DNA of 64,000 nucleotides from positions 469,260,400-469,324,399 of the forward strand of contig NC_081406.1 of the NCBI RefSeq assembly GCF_030272615.1, given 5' to 3'. Positions 23,575 to 35,000 of the stretch are shown here, piece after piece. Position 1 is the stretch's first letter, and each line of letters starts with the position of its first letter. Origin of the DNA: Cryptomeria japonica. Taxonomy: Eukaryota; Streptophyta; Pinopsida; Cupressales; Cupressaceae. A program made the translations under genes and the position numbers. Below the pieces are notes generated by a model. That model was not told the DNA's origin. It worked only from the letters and a program-made list of their open reading frames with translations, and searched no databases.

Positions 23575-25350
23575 TTACTTACCGATTCCTAACTCCTTAA
23601 GAGTCTTCTGAGTCCCATCTGCAATGTTCTTACTAGCCTCCTTGTCTCTGATTTTGTGGTTAGAAGGTCGATCTGGGGAAGAGGAAATGTACCCAACATC
23701 AACTTGAGCAATTCTGCTGGATTTCCTTAGTTGAGAAACTGAGGGAGTGGATCCTTTCTTGTTCCTATATTTTGGTATTTTCCAGTCAGCTTCTTTCTCA
23801 AGAACCGCTTCAGGATTACTGAGGAGTCTAGATATTTCATCTTCATTGCCCCATTTAGGGGTTATGAAATCATGTGATGCACTATTTACTATTTCTAAAT
23901 TTTGATCTGAATCTGAAAGGTTTGTACCCAGTATAGCACATTTTTGAGCTTCTTGCATTTCAGTATTGTTCATAAGCGGGGAAGAGTCAGCCTTTGCTTC
24001 TTGGGAGACAGTGATCTCCCCTTCCTCAGGTTTTTCCTCTTTATTTTGCATTTCTTTACCAGCAAAAGTATCAGTAGTTACCACTTCGGCTGTATCTTTT
24101 GAGGATACAATCTATTCTTTCAATTCCTCTATTCGAATCTTCTTTGTCATGGGGTTGTTAACTTTTGTTGAATCATTCCTCAAAACTTCCTGTATTGGAA
24201 GGTTGGAGATAGAAGTTGAGGAGACCACTTCCTTATTTTCCCCCAAGGGTTCAAAATAGTTGTTGTCAACAAAGTCAGCTTCCTTATTTTTTGAGTTTTT
24301 AACTTGCCAAACCTTTTTTTCTGGAACCTTTTTACTTTCACCCAGGGGTTTAGTCTGCTTGAGCTCTCCTTTAGGCTTGGTAGGACAAGATTTTGCCCAG
24401 TGACCTACTTTCTTGCAATGGAAGTAGACAAAGGGGATAGATTCATATTCTATTTGTTGTTTCCATGTCCCCAACTTTGAAACTATATCTATCTGTTCCG
24501 GCATATCTGTATCATGAACTATCCCTACACAAAACCTAGCATGAGTGAGTCTCCTTTTAGATGATGTGACTAGGTCTATCGAGAGGAGTTCACCAAAGGA
24601 ACTTGCTATTCCTGAGAAGATACTTTCTGCCCAATATTCAAGAGGCAGGCCTGGTAACTTTACCCAAACTAGAACTTGTGCCAAAAGAGAGTCATTCATA
24701 TTCATATTCGGATGCCATTTCTGAAGGACCAAGGCTGTCCTCCCTACCATCCAAGGACTACCACAAAGTATCCTTAATTTATCTTCTTCACATGAGAAAG
24801 TAAAAGAAAGGAGGCCTTTAGGCAATGCCGAGATTTCAACATTACCCTTCAGAGCCCATTTCTGTTTGACGTAAACCCTAACAACTTCAATGTTTGGATA
24901 GGAACCCATAAATTTGCCTACCAGGGAGCTCGACATGCTATTTATATTATGATCCAAAACCAGATCAGGGATAGAGATAGCGAACTTTCCACTAGTTGGG
25001 TCAAAAATATTCTTGACATGAGGTAAAGAGGGTTTACCAGATGGTTTTGTTCCAAAAAGGGATGACCATTTTCTAGATTCTTTTTCATTCTCCAAGGGCT
25101 CATCACATGGGTTGGAACCCCTGCTGGACCCCTCCCCCGAAAACCCAGAACCAGCCTTCTTCTCTGGTAGAGTACCACTAGTCTACGGAATGTCAATAGC
25201 CTTCAGAATACCTAGAGGCTTGTCCTTCTCTCCCATAGGACCAACAACTTCATTCTGGCCACTCCCACCATTGGAACCAGAGTTCCCGCCTTTCAGAGAA
25301 TTTGAGTTTTGAGTTCTCCCATTGCCGCTTCTTGTTCCTCCCAGCTCCAT
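23575..25350 (-). pseudogene. LINE-A ORF1: DUF4283 / zinc-knuckle RNA-binding protein
   Basis: ORF1 proteins of plant L1 elements bind the element RNA as a ribonucleoprotein. The ATG at 25350 opens a frame of 592 codons interrupted by TAG at 25185-25183 and TAG at 24114-24112. Between the stops is a DUF4283 domain (landmarks LVGKFMGSYPNIEVVRVYVK, SCEEDKLRILCGSPW and VWVKLPGLPLEYW), followed by a C-terminal zinc knuckle. The knuckle reads YFHCKKVGHWAKSC, so the first zinc ligand is Tyr instead of Cys; the related fragment at 44.7 kb keeps CFHCKKMGHTTRKC. The tail after the second stop is acidic and Ser-rich. It is non-functional as it stands. Confidence 0.8.
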
Positions 25351-25480
25351 ATCCTTCTCATTACTTGGAAAGAGATATTATTTTTGTTATTAGGTTTTAT
25401 GGTTAGAATTGTGTTTCTCTAGTAATTTTGATATGATGAGGGTGTAACAATGTTATTAGTAATAGGTAAGTTGGACACCC

Positions 25481-26195
25481 ATTGGTGCAGGAGCACCTAG
25501 CTTTTAACTATTTTTTATGCATTTTCCATATTTTGGATTAGGTGTTTGAATAATACAATACTCAGAGCTCCACATGTGTGTTTGATAGTCATTTGAAGGA
25601 TGATTGTCACCTAGGTTGTTACTTTTCTCAAATCTGGCCTATGAGCCCTTGTAAGCCTAAAATGGCATAAATTTGCATTATGATCTAAAATGACTTGTAA
25701 AGCTTTATTAGGAATTTATGAATGTCATTTTAATGTTAGGAAGTCATGCTAGGAGGTTAAGTATAAGTAAAAATGCATAAAAGGTAAAAATGCACATTTG
25801 AGCAAAAGTTGTCATTGTTGCTTGACAACTTTTTGCAACTTTTTGAGCAACTCTGCATTTTTGAGCAAATTGGTGGTTAGGAAACCAATGACTAGTTGCT
25901 TATGACCAAAATGGAATATTAAATTCTCTGAGAATGATTGTACATGGGTTGGAACATTTGTGAGAAAGTTTGAATAGATTTTGAAGATAATTTCCAGATT
26001 TTACCTTGTAATTTTGTCATTTTTGTAGCAGCAGTTTGTACTAAATGGATTGACCTTGCTACTGTTCTTTCATAGTGGTTTAGTGTATGTTATTTTATTG
26101 CTCAAGAGGTGTTTCTAATTTCTTTTGGTGTAGGTTTCAAGTGTGTTTACAAATTTGTATTTCTCTTCACCTGAGAAAAGGTTCACAAGCAGTTT
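25481..26195. other. Gene-free stretch, LTR-like texture
   Basis: Non-coding, T-rich, with short repeated words (GAGCAA, CAACTTTTTG, AAAATGCA). It could be an LTR remnant, but I find no second copy or termini. Confidence 0.3.
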
Positions 26196-26438
26196 GACTA
26201 GCACGCATGTTAGTCACGAGTTTTAAATCATCAATTTTGCGATAAACAGCTGGGATTGACTAACATGTCGCTATCATGCTATATGAAAGGTCTGTTTTGG
26301 AGCCAGAATAGTCGGGCTATGTCTATTCTAGCTCCAAAATGGACCGACCTTTTGTACAATGTGTTAGCGACAGGTCAATCACAGTCATTTATTGCAAAAT
26401 CGACGGTATAAAATGCATGACTAACATGCCTGTTAGTC
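26196..26438. mobile_element. Foldback/MITE-like palindromic element
   Basis: The left half (from GACTAGCACGCATGTTAGTC) and the right half (ending GCCTGTTAGTC) are reverse complements over about 115 bp each, meeting around 26317 between GGAGCCAGAATAG and CTATTCTAGCTCC. The element can fold into one long hairpin. Each arm has the order ACTAAC...GTTAGTC, TTTTATACC, ATCGATTTTGC, GATTGACTAAC, GTCGCTAACACG, TTTTGGAGCC. Relatives lie at 5334, 28804 and 30530-30960. It encodes no protein. Confidence 0.8.
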
Positions 26439-26760
26439 AATTCGCATTGCCGCAACAATCTGGTCCATGAATTATAAATTTTGGGTTTAATAATTTTGAG
26501 AACATTTGATAAAAAGCCTTCATATCTTATTGTTTCTAAAGAAAATTTGTTTGTCTGTTATCTTTTTCTCCACTTAACCAAAAGGGTCTTTATGTCGTTG
26601 AAAAGGGGCCATTTGAGTTTTAAGTCTAGGCGGGTTTCATCTTTTAAGTTGGATCGCTTTAATTTTCCTAAGTATAAGTATGGTTTTCTAACGTATGCAT
26701 CAGGTTCTTTAAAGTTGGGTAGGTCCATTTTGATCATACGGTGGTCATGATATCGCAATA
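26439..26760. other. Spacer between foldback element and leader repeats
   Basis: An 89-codon plus-strand frame (26481-26750) is open here, but its translation shows no domain and its complement is equally open. I treat it as chance. Confidence 0.35.
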
Positions 26761-27315
26761 GGAAGTTGCACGTTTAATACCCATCGTGAATCAGTGACAA
26801 GCCACTAGTGGCGAGGTCGGTCGAAGATCCACCGCTAGCAGTTAAGCGATGGCAGTTAAGTGATGAAGGGATCTTAAAGTTTGACCAGTAAGGATTTGAT
26901 CTGACAGTTGTCGCTAGACCGTGATGAAGAGTTGCAAGTCCTTTTACTCTTTGCGGATCAGCGACTGAATGGTGGGCCCAGAAAGTGTGAAGAGGAAAAA
27001 GCACTTTAAACTATAGTCAGGTCCAAGGAAAATCAATGATGGTTGTGAGACCACGATGGGAATATGTAAGTCCTTTTACCCATCATGACTCAGTGACCAA
27101 CAGGGTCATCGGAGAATGTCATCCCACGCTACTCCGATACCCGATGGGCTAGACAGCAAAGGCGGTATCATCAGCATAACTTACTCCAATGAGGCAATAC
27201 TGAAAGGTAGAAATACTAAGTCATCGGGATCACTCAAATCATTAGTGAGAGGAGTTTTGGGTTACGCCAATACCCGATGAGGGAGACAAATCCGAGCACA
27301 GAAGTGGAAGATAAG
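26761..27315 (+). repeat. Leader-type repeats (90-bp unit plus CGATGA units)
   Basis: This holds both repeat classes of the 5455-6980 leader, in the same order and orientation. First come three units of the 90-bp type (near 26800, 26890 and 27030; GATTTGATCTGACAGTTGTC, ACTCTTTGCGGATCAGCGAC). Then come TACTCCGATACCCGATGGG and CGCCAATACCCGATGAGGG. No long ORF follows, so this is a truncated copy. Confidence 0.6.
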
Positions 27316-27789
27316 GTTATTGGTTTTTTTCCAACATATATATTGAAATCCTCAAATTTCTTACTGAGCCAGAATAGAAACTCATTTGTGCTACAAGAAT
27401 TTTATTTTATTTGTAGTCATATATATTGAAATGCTTGAGTTTGATGTTATAGAACAATTTCATGCACATATCATCAAGAACACTTGTTTTTTCACCATAT
27501 ATAATAAAATGTTAACAACAATTTCAAAACAGGGAAGATAAGAGTATCAGTTGGTGTCAACAATTTTCTTTTTTGTCCAGTAAAGCTATATTTTATATTA
27601 ATTCTAAAAATGTTTACATTCTAAAAGATAAACCTCCATGGCTAGCCGACTAGACCATTAAAGCCAGTATACATAACGATCCATACATAACACATTCAAA
27701 AACATTTAAAAAAACAAACACAGTGCTTGCTTCAATAAAGGTTGTATGTGCCATCTTGCTACTCCAGGTGAACAGTGACCGTGGCCTCT

Positions 27790-28560
27790 TCCACATCTAG
27801 CACTTCCATGTTTCTAACTTGGTTCATTTATGTCTCCATGCTGGAGCCTGCACCGAATTGCAGCACATGACCCTTTCTTAGTTGTTCCTCTTCCACAAGG
27901 TCGACCCCATCATTTTGTGCATGCAGGAACCGTTCGTTGCACAAGTGCTCTATATTCCGACCAAGGTCCCCATTTTTCCATATCCACATGCACTTCCTAG
28001 ACATCGACCATCTCAAGGTATTGCACAATACAATACATTCCAGCCTGTGCTACACTTCTTCTAGATTCTTTATCAAATGTGGCACTCCAGAGCAAGAGTG
28101 GTCACAAGGGAGGAGTGAATTCACTCACGTGAATCCACACTCCATCCACACTTTCAAAGCCATCCATGTCTCATCCAAACCTAATAAAGCTTCCATTCTG
28201 CCTAGCCATTCCTTCTTCACACACCTGTTCATGATTTCTCTGACTTTCAGAACAGGTCGAAGCTCCAGACACCATGCCATAAATAGATATAGTATGTCCT
28301 CATTCGTTCTGTACTTCCATCTACCATCTATGTACTCAGGTCCAAGGATCAACTTTTCCATGGAAAGGAATGCAGTGTCTTCATAGATAAACAAGTTCAT
28401 CAACCTATCATCAGTTATTCGTCCCCAAAATGTGACCTATGTTTTGCTTGTCTCTAAAGAAAAGTTGGCCTCTATATTTGAAATCGAGATACCTATGATT
28501 CCAAAATGGACATGCAAATCTGTCAAACTAACAACAACGTCTATAAATTATTTGAATTTT
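27790..28560 (-). pseudogene. Unrecognised decayed coding frame
   Basis: A minus-strand frame running from about 28560 to 27790, with only a few stops (near 28450, 28123, 28062 and 27826). Landmarks include FWGRITDDRLMNLFIYED, LILGPEYIDGRWKYRTNED, AWCLELRPVLKVREIMNRC and MSRKCMWIWKNGDLG. Composition and continuity look truly coding. I do not recognise the protein. It is flanked by foldback elements and could be a processed or captured host gene or an unknown transposon protein. Open plus-strand frames opposite (27937-28386) look like shadows. Confidence 0.45.
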
Positions 28561-28803
28561 TATCAACCTATGCCTTAATTTTTTAGTGCTTTCTAATAAC
28601 TAAGTTCATCTACCACATGTTCCATGTTATTCTAGAATCTAAGTTTCTGCACAATAGTCTGTGGATGTTTTTGTACACTTACACATATCCATATCATGCT
28701 ATCCTACGAAGACCTTTGATTCATATGATGCACATAGCTAATAAAAATTTTCTTCGACTAATAAGGCGTGTTATGCGACCACTCCAAAATGGTAGTACGC
28801 AAT

Positions 28804-29013
28804 GACTAACACGCCTGTTAGTCACACGTTTTACACCATCAATTTTGCAATCAATAGGCAGCGATTGACTAACACATCGCTAACACGCTATACAATAGGT
28901 GCTCCCACTCCAAAGCGGCCCTTTCGTATAGCATGTTAGTGACAGGTTAGTCAATCGTAGTTGTTAATTGCAAAATCAACGGTGAAAAATGCTATACTAA
29001 CCCGCATGTTAGT
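28804..29013. mobile_element. Second foldback/MITE-like element
   Basis: Arms run from GACTAACACGCCTGTTAGTC to AACCCGCATGTTAGT and are reverse complements with drift; the centre is near 28905 (CCACTCCAAAGCGGCC). The same internal words as at 26196-26438 are present (CATCAATTTTGCAATCAA, GATTGACTAACACATCGC). To its left is CACTCCAAAATGGTAGTACG, a further outer word shared with about 30008-30030. Confidence 0.75.
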
Positions 29014-29079
29014 AAAACTAAACTTCATTTTCGAACCACAATACATGCACACACAACTAAAACCCATGTTAGTGAATCC

Positions 29080-29500
29080 GTACTGACTTTTTGGAGCCGG
29101 AATAGAAGGGTTCGACCGCGGCTCCAAAACAGACATTTTTTTGTTATTGTAGAATATTTATGTAATGAACAGTAAATCATATTAAAATAAGAAGACAAAA
29201 AAACTTGTGTAAAATTATCTACAAATATGGGTATTTCTACATATTGATTTGAACCATTTGAAGATAATTTGAATATTAGTGTTATGCTATATATTTTAGC
29301 ATATTGTTGTCTTAAAATGAGTGTTATTAGATCTATGAGCTTGTCAACCTAATTGGGTACATTTAATTGTTAATCATGGATGGACTAACACGCCGCTTAT
29401 TCAATCTGTATGGTGGAGTCACCGCGGCTATTGCGCGACTAACACGTGTGCGACTATTCTAGTAAATCCTTACTGTGGTTTTGGAGCCAAAATAGACAAG
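29080..29500. repeat. Fragments of the foldback family
   Basis: Isolated pieces of the same arms: GACTTTTTGGAGCCGGAATAG with its inverse CGGCTCCAAAACAG at 29080-29130, and GACTAACACG...CGACTAACACGTGTGCG...TTTTGGAGCCAAAATAG at 29373-29500. They show repeated insertion or rearrangement of the family here. Confidence 0.5.
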
Positions 29501-29569
29501 TGCACATCTTAGGAAGCATAATGAGAAAAGGTACCCCCTTATGGATGTTAGAAGTTCCTGCTTGATTAT

Positions 29570-29965
29570 GGAAGTAAAAATTACAAATAATGGAAAGTTA
29601 CACTATCAGGATAAGTAACCCCGATAAAAACATGCAACAAATACTAGTTGTTGATCGGTGTACAAATACCAATAAAAATGCATGGAAATCCAAGGTCGGA
29701 CCTATCGGCATCACTCTCGCCGATTAAATTATGAAGTCAAGGATGGTTATATCAGACAATCATATACTGATAAGGCTCATCGGCATAGTGAACATAAGTG
29801 GCAAAAGCATAAAATTATCTTGTCGATAACCGATGAGGCTATCGGTAAGACTTATACCGAAAAGCGCAATAGTGGAAATGTCACCAAATGTGAAGGTTCT
29901 AGCGAAAAGAAAGTCTAAATAGCTTCACCGAGACATGACAGACCAAATAGATGCAGGAATCCTAA
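29570..29965 (+). repeat. CGATGA/ATCGG repeats, third plus-orientation copy
   Basis: Dense in ACCGATGAGGC, ATCGGTAAGAC, TATCGGCATA and CCGATAAA, as in 6000-6980. A 78-codon frame (29682-29918) is open through it but simply translates the repeat. Again it lies just right of foldback sequence. Confidence 0.5.
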
Positions 29966-30056
29966 CACCAATTCTAACCCTAATACAATGGACGTGTCTA
30001 TTCTGGCTCCAAAATGGTAGTACAATGAAACTAACATGCATCCCATGTGATATCTA

Positions 30057-30410
30057 ACCCTAACACGAATAATTTCCCACTAAAGAAAAACAAAAATAAT
30101 TTCCCACTAAAGCAAAACAAGAAAATTTTCCCACTGCATATAAAGCAAAATAAAAAACAAAAAAAAAGAATTGAAAACTAGAATATACAAACAGAAAGAA
30201 AACGGCATACCTGACAACCTTCAAATATGAAGCCTCCTTCAACAACATAGGCTGCCCTTCAATAATAACTCGTTGCCTCCTTCATCAAGTCCTTCTTTCC
30301 CTTCAACAATTGCAGAAGATGAAGCCTCCTTCAACAACGCAGGCTGCCCTTCAATAATAACTCATTGCCTCCTTCTTCAAGCACTTCTTTCCCTTCAACA
30401 GCAGAAGACT
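30057..30410. repeat. Small tandem duplications
   Basis: Three copies of a roughly 30-bp unit (AATTTCCCACTAAAG(C/A)AAAAC) lie at 30068-30150. Then comes a roughly 90-bp unit duplicated in tandem at 30229-30320 and 30321-30400 (AAGCCTCCTTCAACAAC, AGGCTGCCCTTCAATAATAA). No gene. Confidence 0.6.
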
Positions 30411-30476
30411 TCAACAATGAGGATGCCCAACAATGAGGACACTTGCTTTAATCATGCATTAGTCCCATTAGTCCTC

Positions 30477-30905
30477 CTTTTTTCCACATGAGGCAGAAAA
30501 TGGTGTGAGGTTTTTTGAAATGGAGGTACAGGGACGTGTACTACAGTTTACCTAACACACATGTTAGTGGCGCATTGTACATGGTCGATTTTTCAATGAA
30601 CGGCTGTGATTGCATTAGTCCCATTACTCCTTTTTTCCACATGAGGTAGAAAATGGCACAAGGTAAATGAAGGTACAAGGATGTGTAGTACAGTTTACCT
30701 AACACGCTAGCGCAGTGTACATCATCAATTTTTCAATGAACGGTTGCGATTGCATTAGACCCATTAGTCCTTTTTCCCACATGAGGCAAAAAATGGTGCG
30801 CGAGGTAGTATGGTATACCTAACACACGTGTTAGGGCTGCTAGTGGCACATCGTACATCATCAATTTTTCAATGAATGGTTGCAATTGACTAAGGACTAA
30901 GCCAC
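30477..30905 (+). repeat. Tandem triplication of a foldback-related unit
   Basis: Three successive units of about 145 bp, starting near 30477, 30626 and 30765. Each reads CCACATGAGG(C/T)A(G/A)AAAATGG, then a TACCTAACACAC...TTAG arm core, then CATCAATTTTTCAATGAACGG and GATTGCATTAG. The core is the foldback arm of 26196-26438 in diverged form. Confidence 0.65.
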
Positions 30906-31427
30906 CTATCACTAACACGTACGAGACATTTTGTCCATTTTGGAGGGAGCCAGCATGTTTTGGAAGCTCGTGCCCTATTTTTGACACCGTTTTACCATCT
31001 GAACGTGGTCATCTGCAGCTACCACCGGTTGTTTGTTTTTCATGGCTTTTAATGTTCATGTTATGCACAACACACCACCGTGAGCCTCGACCCAAGATCC
31101 ACCATCCTCTGGCATGTCCACGTAGTTTCGCATGGGCCCTGACATTTGAAACCGACGAGTCCAAGACAAGTCCACGTCATTTTATGTGGATCCAGTGGCT
31201 GTGCCAAATTGGCATGGTATGCATGTCTCAAAAATGTATGTCAATGCATGTCGTTGGTACGACGGGTCACTTTTGAAGCCAGAATAGATGCGTCTAAAAC
31301 TGCATATATGGAAGTACAGATAGAACACTACACAGATTCCGAGAAAGATCAGACAAGGAACTAGACAAAGGATTAAACGATTAGAGTAGCGATCCAAAGG
31401 GCAAAAAGCTTGTCAATAATTAAGGTA

Positions 31428-31460
31428 AAATATAAATATATATATATATATATTTTAAAT
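31428..31460. repeat. Short (TA)n tract
   Basis: A simple TA run inside otherwise unremarkable AT-rich DNA. The stretch 30906-31560 holds no gene that I can support. Confidence 0.7.
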
Positions 31461-32052
31461 TCAATTTTTTCAGGTAATAATTTTGAATAGATAATATTTT
31501 GTGTAAAATGTTGATAGAATCATAATAATTTTTATTTTTTTTCAATAAAAGTGGATTATTCCACTAAACTTTTTTATTAATATTTTTTATTTTTTACACA
31601 GGATTCAAAGAGCATACCGGAGGAAAGAACCCTAGGAAGAAAACCTCCGGTCACAGCTCATAAAATAAACCTATAGTATCTAACAGATCAATTTATACAT
31701 CTCACCCAAAACCACATACAAAATGTGGTCACAACACATATAATATCAGTTTTACATAGAGCCCATATGGCAATTTGCAAACCCATCAGATAATTTTGAA
31801 ATGTAGACTCCACAACTGCTATCAATGGAAGAAGAGTTTTTCCAAAGCCCTATGCCAAATCCCATGAGCCAAAAACCTTCCTGTCAAAAAAGAAAGTATC
31901 AAAAAACCTTTGGAAAAACACTATTGTATCAAATACCATGAGATCGAACTCTCCTCTAGACAACGAACGCGAATACTTGAAATGAAAGGGGAAAGTAGGA
32001 ATAATTATCATCATAAAATTTTACATCCACGTTACTCAAGAAAATCACATAA

Positions 32053-35000
32053 CTATTGTTGCAAACCTTCCCATACCCTAGAAGGAATTTCCTCAAAACC
32101 CACTTCTTGTTGATTAGCATTGCTATCAATGGCTAAATTTGCCAAATATTTTGTAATCTTATTAACTTCTCTGTAACAATGGGATAACAAAAAAGATTCA
32201 AACAATTCTAGTTTTTATAAAATAAGATCAAGTATATACTGCAAATTCCAACAATTTGATTTCTTTTTCATAACACATTGAATAATCACCATAGAATCAC
32301 CTTCAATTATTAAGTCCTTAATTCCCAAAGAGATTGCCATTTCCAATCCAAAAGACAAAGCATGAAATTCTGCATAATTCTTAGTTTTAAAACCAATAGC
32401 ATGACACTTAGCTCGAATAAAATTTGTATTGTGATCATAAATTACCATGCCTACCCCAGTCAGCCTAGGGTTACCATGAGAGGCCCCATCAAAATTTAGT
32501 TTAAAGTGCCCCTGCGGAGGAGGTTTCCATATAGAAGAGCATCTCTTACCTATTGCATCATTATTTTTTAAAATTAAACCATGAGAGGGTAAAACCGACA
32601 TCTTCCAAACTCTAGTAACTCTACTATCCCAGTGCAAAAAAGAAGTAAGATTTTCCAAATTCTTATAAATAAACAACAAAGCAACCTCGGAGATTGAAGA
32701 CTCAATTTTTAATAGAACCTCAGACACAAGAGAACTTGTTTTTTTAAATATCCTTTTGTTTCACTCTAGCCAAATATTCCAAATCACAATAGATAGAGAT
32801 ATGATCCAAAGGCATGCATAAAAAGATGAGGCAAACATAAAGGGCCGAGATCTAAAATGGGAAATGAGATCCTTACCAATAACAAAGGATATATTTAACT
32901 TCTCAAACAACCACTGCCAACATTCATAAGCATAATCACAATGTAGGAACAAGTGTGAAGAAGATTCCAATTTTTTGTTACAAGGGAAAACAATAGTAAT
33001 ACCAAGCCTGTCTAGTCTCATACCTGTAAGGATTCTATCCTAAACTACCAACCAAGCAAAGGCTCCAGCTTTAGGAAGACAAGTCGAATGCCAAAACAAC
33101 TTATAAGGCCAGGATGATAAATCTTTAGCAACCATAAGAGAGTTGTAACCATCTTTAACAGTGTACTTACCAGAAATATTCTTTGTCCAAATAAGTTCAT
33201 CCTCAGAAAGAAATACAATTCTATCCCCCAAAATCTTCTCAAAATCTCATTTCATACTTTGATCAACATCTAATAAATCAATTGACTTCCATCTAGCTAG
33301 CTTAAGGGGTCTACTAGTCACAATTTCAAAATAATCTACTACAAAAACACCCCAGAGTGAGGAAAGAATAGTGATCAGAGGAGACCATGCCTAATATTCA
33401 CCAGAGGTGTGTGTCCATTCCATACTTCATCCCAAAATCTAACCTTTCTACCATTATGAATGATCCATGAGAGATGAGGCAAAATAACTGATCTACATTG
33501 ACAAAGGAAATTCCAAATAGCAGAACCCGAAGGAAAATTTGAGACTTTAAAAATATACTCTCTCGGTCGATTATTTAAATATTTGGCAACCATAAATTGT
33601 GCCCATAAGGAGCTAGGCTTGTCATATATTTCCACACCAACTATTCTCCAGACTCTGAATTCCTGTTCCTCCAAGTTCCTTAGGCAAACATACCTTATCC
33701 CATGCAATTAAAGGGAGTTTCTTCTTGCCATCTTTATTATTGTTCTAAAGAAAATCTCTAAGAGTATCCTGTAAACTAACAATAACTGCTTTTGGAGACT
33801 TCAAAACAGACATGAGATATATGGGAACGACATTCAAAATAGACTTGATGAGAACAATTTTACCCGCCGAAGTTAACCATCTATGATTCCATGAGAGAAT
33901 TCTTTTAGAAATGATCGAAATAATCTTATCCCAAAAACCAATCTTATCATGTTTAAAAAAGAAAGGAATCCCAAGGTAAGTACATAGAAGATTTCCAGTC
34001 TCAAATCCCCAAAAGGATTGCAACCTATGCTTAACCAGTTGTGATGTATTAAGAAATAAAATCTTTGATTTCTCACCATTCACTTTGTTATTTATCACCA
34101 TTCCAAATAACAAAGTATCATCTACAAAGAGACAATGAGAAATACTTTGGGGAATATTCTGAATCCTTATACCTTTCCAAAGCCCCCCCACTTTAGCAGC
34201 CCTAATAGCCCAACTAAAGGTTTCAGCTAGGAGAATAAAAAAAAATGGAGAAAGGGGATCTCCCTATCTCAAACCCCTGGAGTAAGTGAAAAAACCACAG
34301 GGAGAACCATTAATTAAAACTGAGTATTTTGTAGAAGAAATACATGCACGAACCCATTTGACCCAGGCTTTGAAAAAACCTAACTTGTCAATAACAGCAC
34401 ATAAATCCCCCCACTCTACTCTAGCATAAGCCTTCATCATATCTAGTTTAAGTATCATGACTGAGGTTCTTTGGATGGAAATAGAATGCAACACCTCATG
34501 TGCTACAATTGCACCCTCTATCGTCTCCCTTCTAGGAACAAAACCACCTTGCTCCAATGAAATGATCCTAGGTAGAATTTTTGCCAACCTAAGGGAAATT
34601 GCCTTCGTAAATATCTTATACAAAGTGTTACATAAAGCAATGGGATGAAAGTCAGCAAAAGTCTTAGTATCCTCTTTTTTAGGAATAATTGCAATCATTG
34701 TAGTATTAAGTTCTTTTAAAATAGACCTATTTCTCCTAGCTTCCTCGGGAGCCAATAAAACATCATTTCCCACAAAATCCCAACATTTCTGAAAAAATAA
34801 AGGAGTAAAACCATCTGGTTCCGAAGCTTTATCCAGATTCATGGCAAAGACATCACTCTTAACTTGTTCTAAGGAAAAGGGAGACATCAACATCTCATCG
34901 TCTTCCAAAGATACTAAAGGAGGAATATTAGATATAATATCATTGCTGAGATTTACATTTTCCGAAGATAATAATGACTTAAAAAACCTAACTGCCTCTA

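Larger units (their letters stand above)
19440..25480 (-). mobile_element. LINE-A, near full-length plant L1-type retrotransposon
   Basis: Two ORFs in L1 order on the minus strand: ORF1 with DUF4283 and a zinc knuckle (25350-23575), then ORF2 with endonuclease, reverse transcriptase, zf-RVT and RNase H (23572-19458). The ORFs are separated by two bases. The 5' limit is set roughly, just past the ORF1 start. The 3' limit is set just past the RNase H stop, and no clear poly-T tract is visible there. Nonsense codons and one frameshift make it inactive. Confidence 0.85.

Noticed and set aside
27937-28386. 149-codon plus-strand ORF
   Set aside because: It lies opposite a minus-strand frame with better coding composition, and its own peptide is His/Ser/Phe-rich as shadows often are.
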